Shown: piece after piece, positions 63,336-64,000 of the stretch
Layout: every line of letters starts with the position of its first letter
Numbering within the stretch: position 1 is the first letter of the stretch
NCBI RefSeq assembly: GCF_001544695.2
Contig: NZ_FCOM02000010.1
Coordinates: 124,001-188,000, forward strand
Reading direction: 5' to 3'
Source: Caballeronia arvi
GTDB lineage: Bacteria > Pseudomonadota > Gammaproteobacteria > Burkholderiales > Burkholderiaceae
DNA: 64,000 nt
The notes under the pieces: generated by a model
Database searches by the model: none
Seen by the model: only the letters and a program-made list of their open reading frames with translations
Told to the model about the DNA's origin: nothing
Made by a program: the position numbers and the translations under genes

Positions 63336-64000
63336 ATGAAACTCAACGAAGGCTTTCTGGACTCGATGAAAGAGGCGTTCGCACTCTTTCGCAACAACGA
63401 TCCCGCCGCGGCAGCGGAGATCGTGAAGCGCGCCATGCGCGGCGAGCGCACGGACGTGACGACAACACGCTTCGCCGACGTCTTGCAACCGCTGCAACCC
63501 TGGCGCCAAGCACATACGACGCAAGCCGAACCCGACGTGCAGGATCGCGGGCATTTCAGCATGCGAAGCTACGCCAGCGCCGCTGGCCAGCGAAACTACA
63601 AGGTCTACGTGCCGAGTCATGACGGCAGCGATCCCTTGCCACTCATCGTCATGCTGCATGGCTGCACGCAGGACGCGGACGATTTCGCAGCCGGCACGCG
63701 AATGAACGCGCTCGCCGAGAAGCACGGCTTTATCGTCGTCTATCCGATTCAGCCTCAAGGCGCAAATACGTCGAAGTGCTGGAACTGGTTCAGGCGTGGC
63801 GATCAGCAGCGCGATCAGGGCGAGCCCGCGTTGATCGCGGGCATCACTCGCGAGGTCATGGCGAGTCATCGCGTCGATCCGAACCGTGTCTTCGTGGCTG
63901 GCCTTTCCGCCGGCGGCGCGATGGCGGCAATCGTCGCGCAGACGTATCCCGATCTGTACGCGGCGGCCGGTGTTCATTCGGGTCTGCCGGTTGGATGCGC
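63336..64000 (+). CDS. PHB depolymerase family esterase (truncated by window end)
   Basis: The first 221 residues of an alpha/beta-hydrolase of the LpqC/PHB-depolymerase family. A polar N-terminal region of about 70 residues precedes the domain. [13 protein letters not shown] holds the oxyanion region (H108 and after) and [10 protein letters not shown] holds the nucleophile S191. The catalytic Asp and His should lie beyond 64000. No signal peptide is seen at the start, which argues for an intracellular enzyme or a wrong start. It is co-transcribed with the RHH regulator. Confidence 0.88.
   Translation, partial: MKLNEGFLDSMKEAFALFRNNDPAAAAEIVKRAMRGERTDVTTTRFADVLQPLQPWRQAHTTQAEPDVQDRGHFSMRSYASAAGQRNYKVYVPSHDGSDPLPLIVMLHGCTQDADDFAAGTRMNALAEKHGFIVVYPIQPQGANTSKCWNWFRRGDQQRDQGEPALIAGITREVMASHRVDPNRVFVAGLSAGGAMAAIVAQTYPDLYAAAGVHSGLPVGC

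Overview
The window looks like a chromosomal segment of a high-GC betaproteobacterium of the Burkholderiaceae (Caballeronia/Paraburkholderia-like). This rests on strong G/C third-position bias, long spurious antisense ORFs, and the gene content: nap and nar nitrate reductases, a DUF3079 protein, cyoABCD, IclR and ROK regulated sugar or aromatic loci, and a PHB-depolymerase-type esterase beside a small ribbon-helix-helix regulator. The genus is inferred; no rRNA or other marker is present.

Layout. 0.2-7.8 kb: a UDP-GlcNAc 2-epimerase (wecB), then a minus-strand operon of a CitMHS carboxylate transporter and a two-gene AtuA-like (DUF1446) enzyme, divergent from a LysR regulator; a zinc alcohol dehydrogenase; two small unknown genes. 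8.1-18.8 kb (plus): periplasmic nitrate reductase napEDABC followed by the System I cytochrome c maturation operon ccmABCDEFGHI, with ccmF broken by a single-base frameshift. 18.8-32.4 kb (minus): the respiratory nitrate island narK1-narK2-narGHJI-narXL followed by a nitronate monooxygenase-like flavoprotein and a DUF3079 protein. 32.5-35.4 kb (minus): a two-gene Fe3+/phosphonate-type ABC transporter with no binding protein. 35.8-39.7 kb (plus): cyoABCD bo3-type quinol oxidase, closed by a clear terminator. 39.8-43.3 kb (plus): a catabolic operon of cupin dioxygenase, MFS carrier, SDR and IclR regulator behind a promoter that carries an inverted repeat. 43.3-48.3 kb (minus): one large autotransporter gene broken at three places. 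48.4-52.7 kb: a UbiB/ABC1-like protein that has lost its kinase residues, small unknown proteins, a stand-alone receiver protein and a universal stress protein. 52.6-62.7 kb: IclR and FAH-family hydrolase/dehydratase sharing an operator region, an orphan RbsB-like binding protein, DUF302 plus free methionine-R-sulfoxide reductase, a ROK regulator heading a complete ribose-type ABC importer, and a beta-propeller lipoprotein. 62.8-64.0 kb: a ribbon-helix-helix regulator with an 18-bp perfect palindrome over its own promoter, then a PHB-depolymerase-like esterase cut by the window end.

How it fits together. Nap and Nar with NarXL and two NarK carriers make a nitrate-respiring core; ccm would supply the c-type haems of NapB and NapC, so the ccmF lesion matters. 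Cyo is the aerobic alternative. The rest is catabolic and transport accessory content, each module with its own local regulator and often a visible operator. I see no rRNA, tRNA, CRISPR array, insertion sequence, integrase or phage gene. The most interesting items are the two decayed loci (ccmF, autotransporter), the catalytically dead UbiB-like protein, the cysteine-tailed nitronate monooxygenase linked to narXL, and the self-contained operator architectures.
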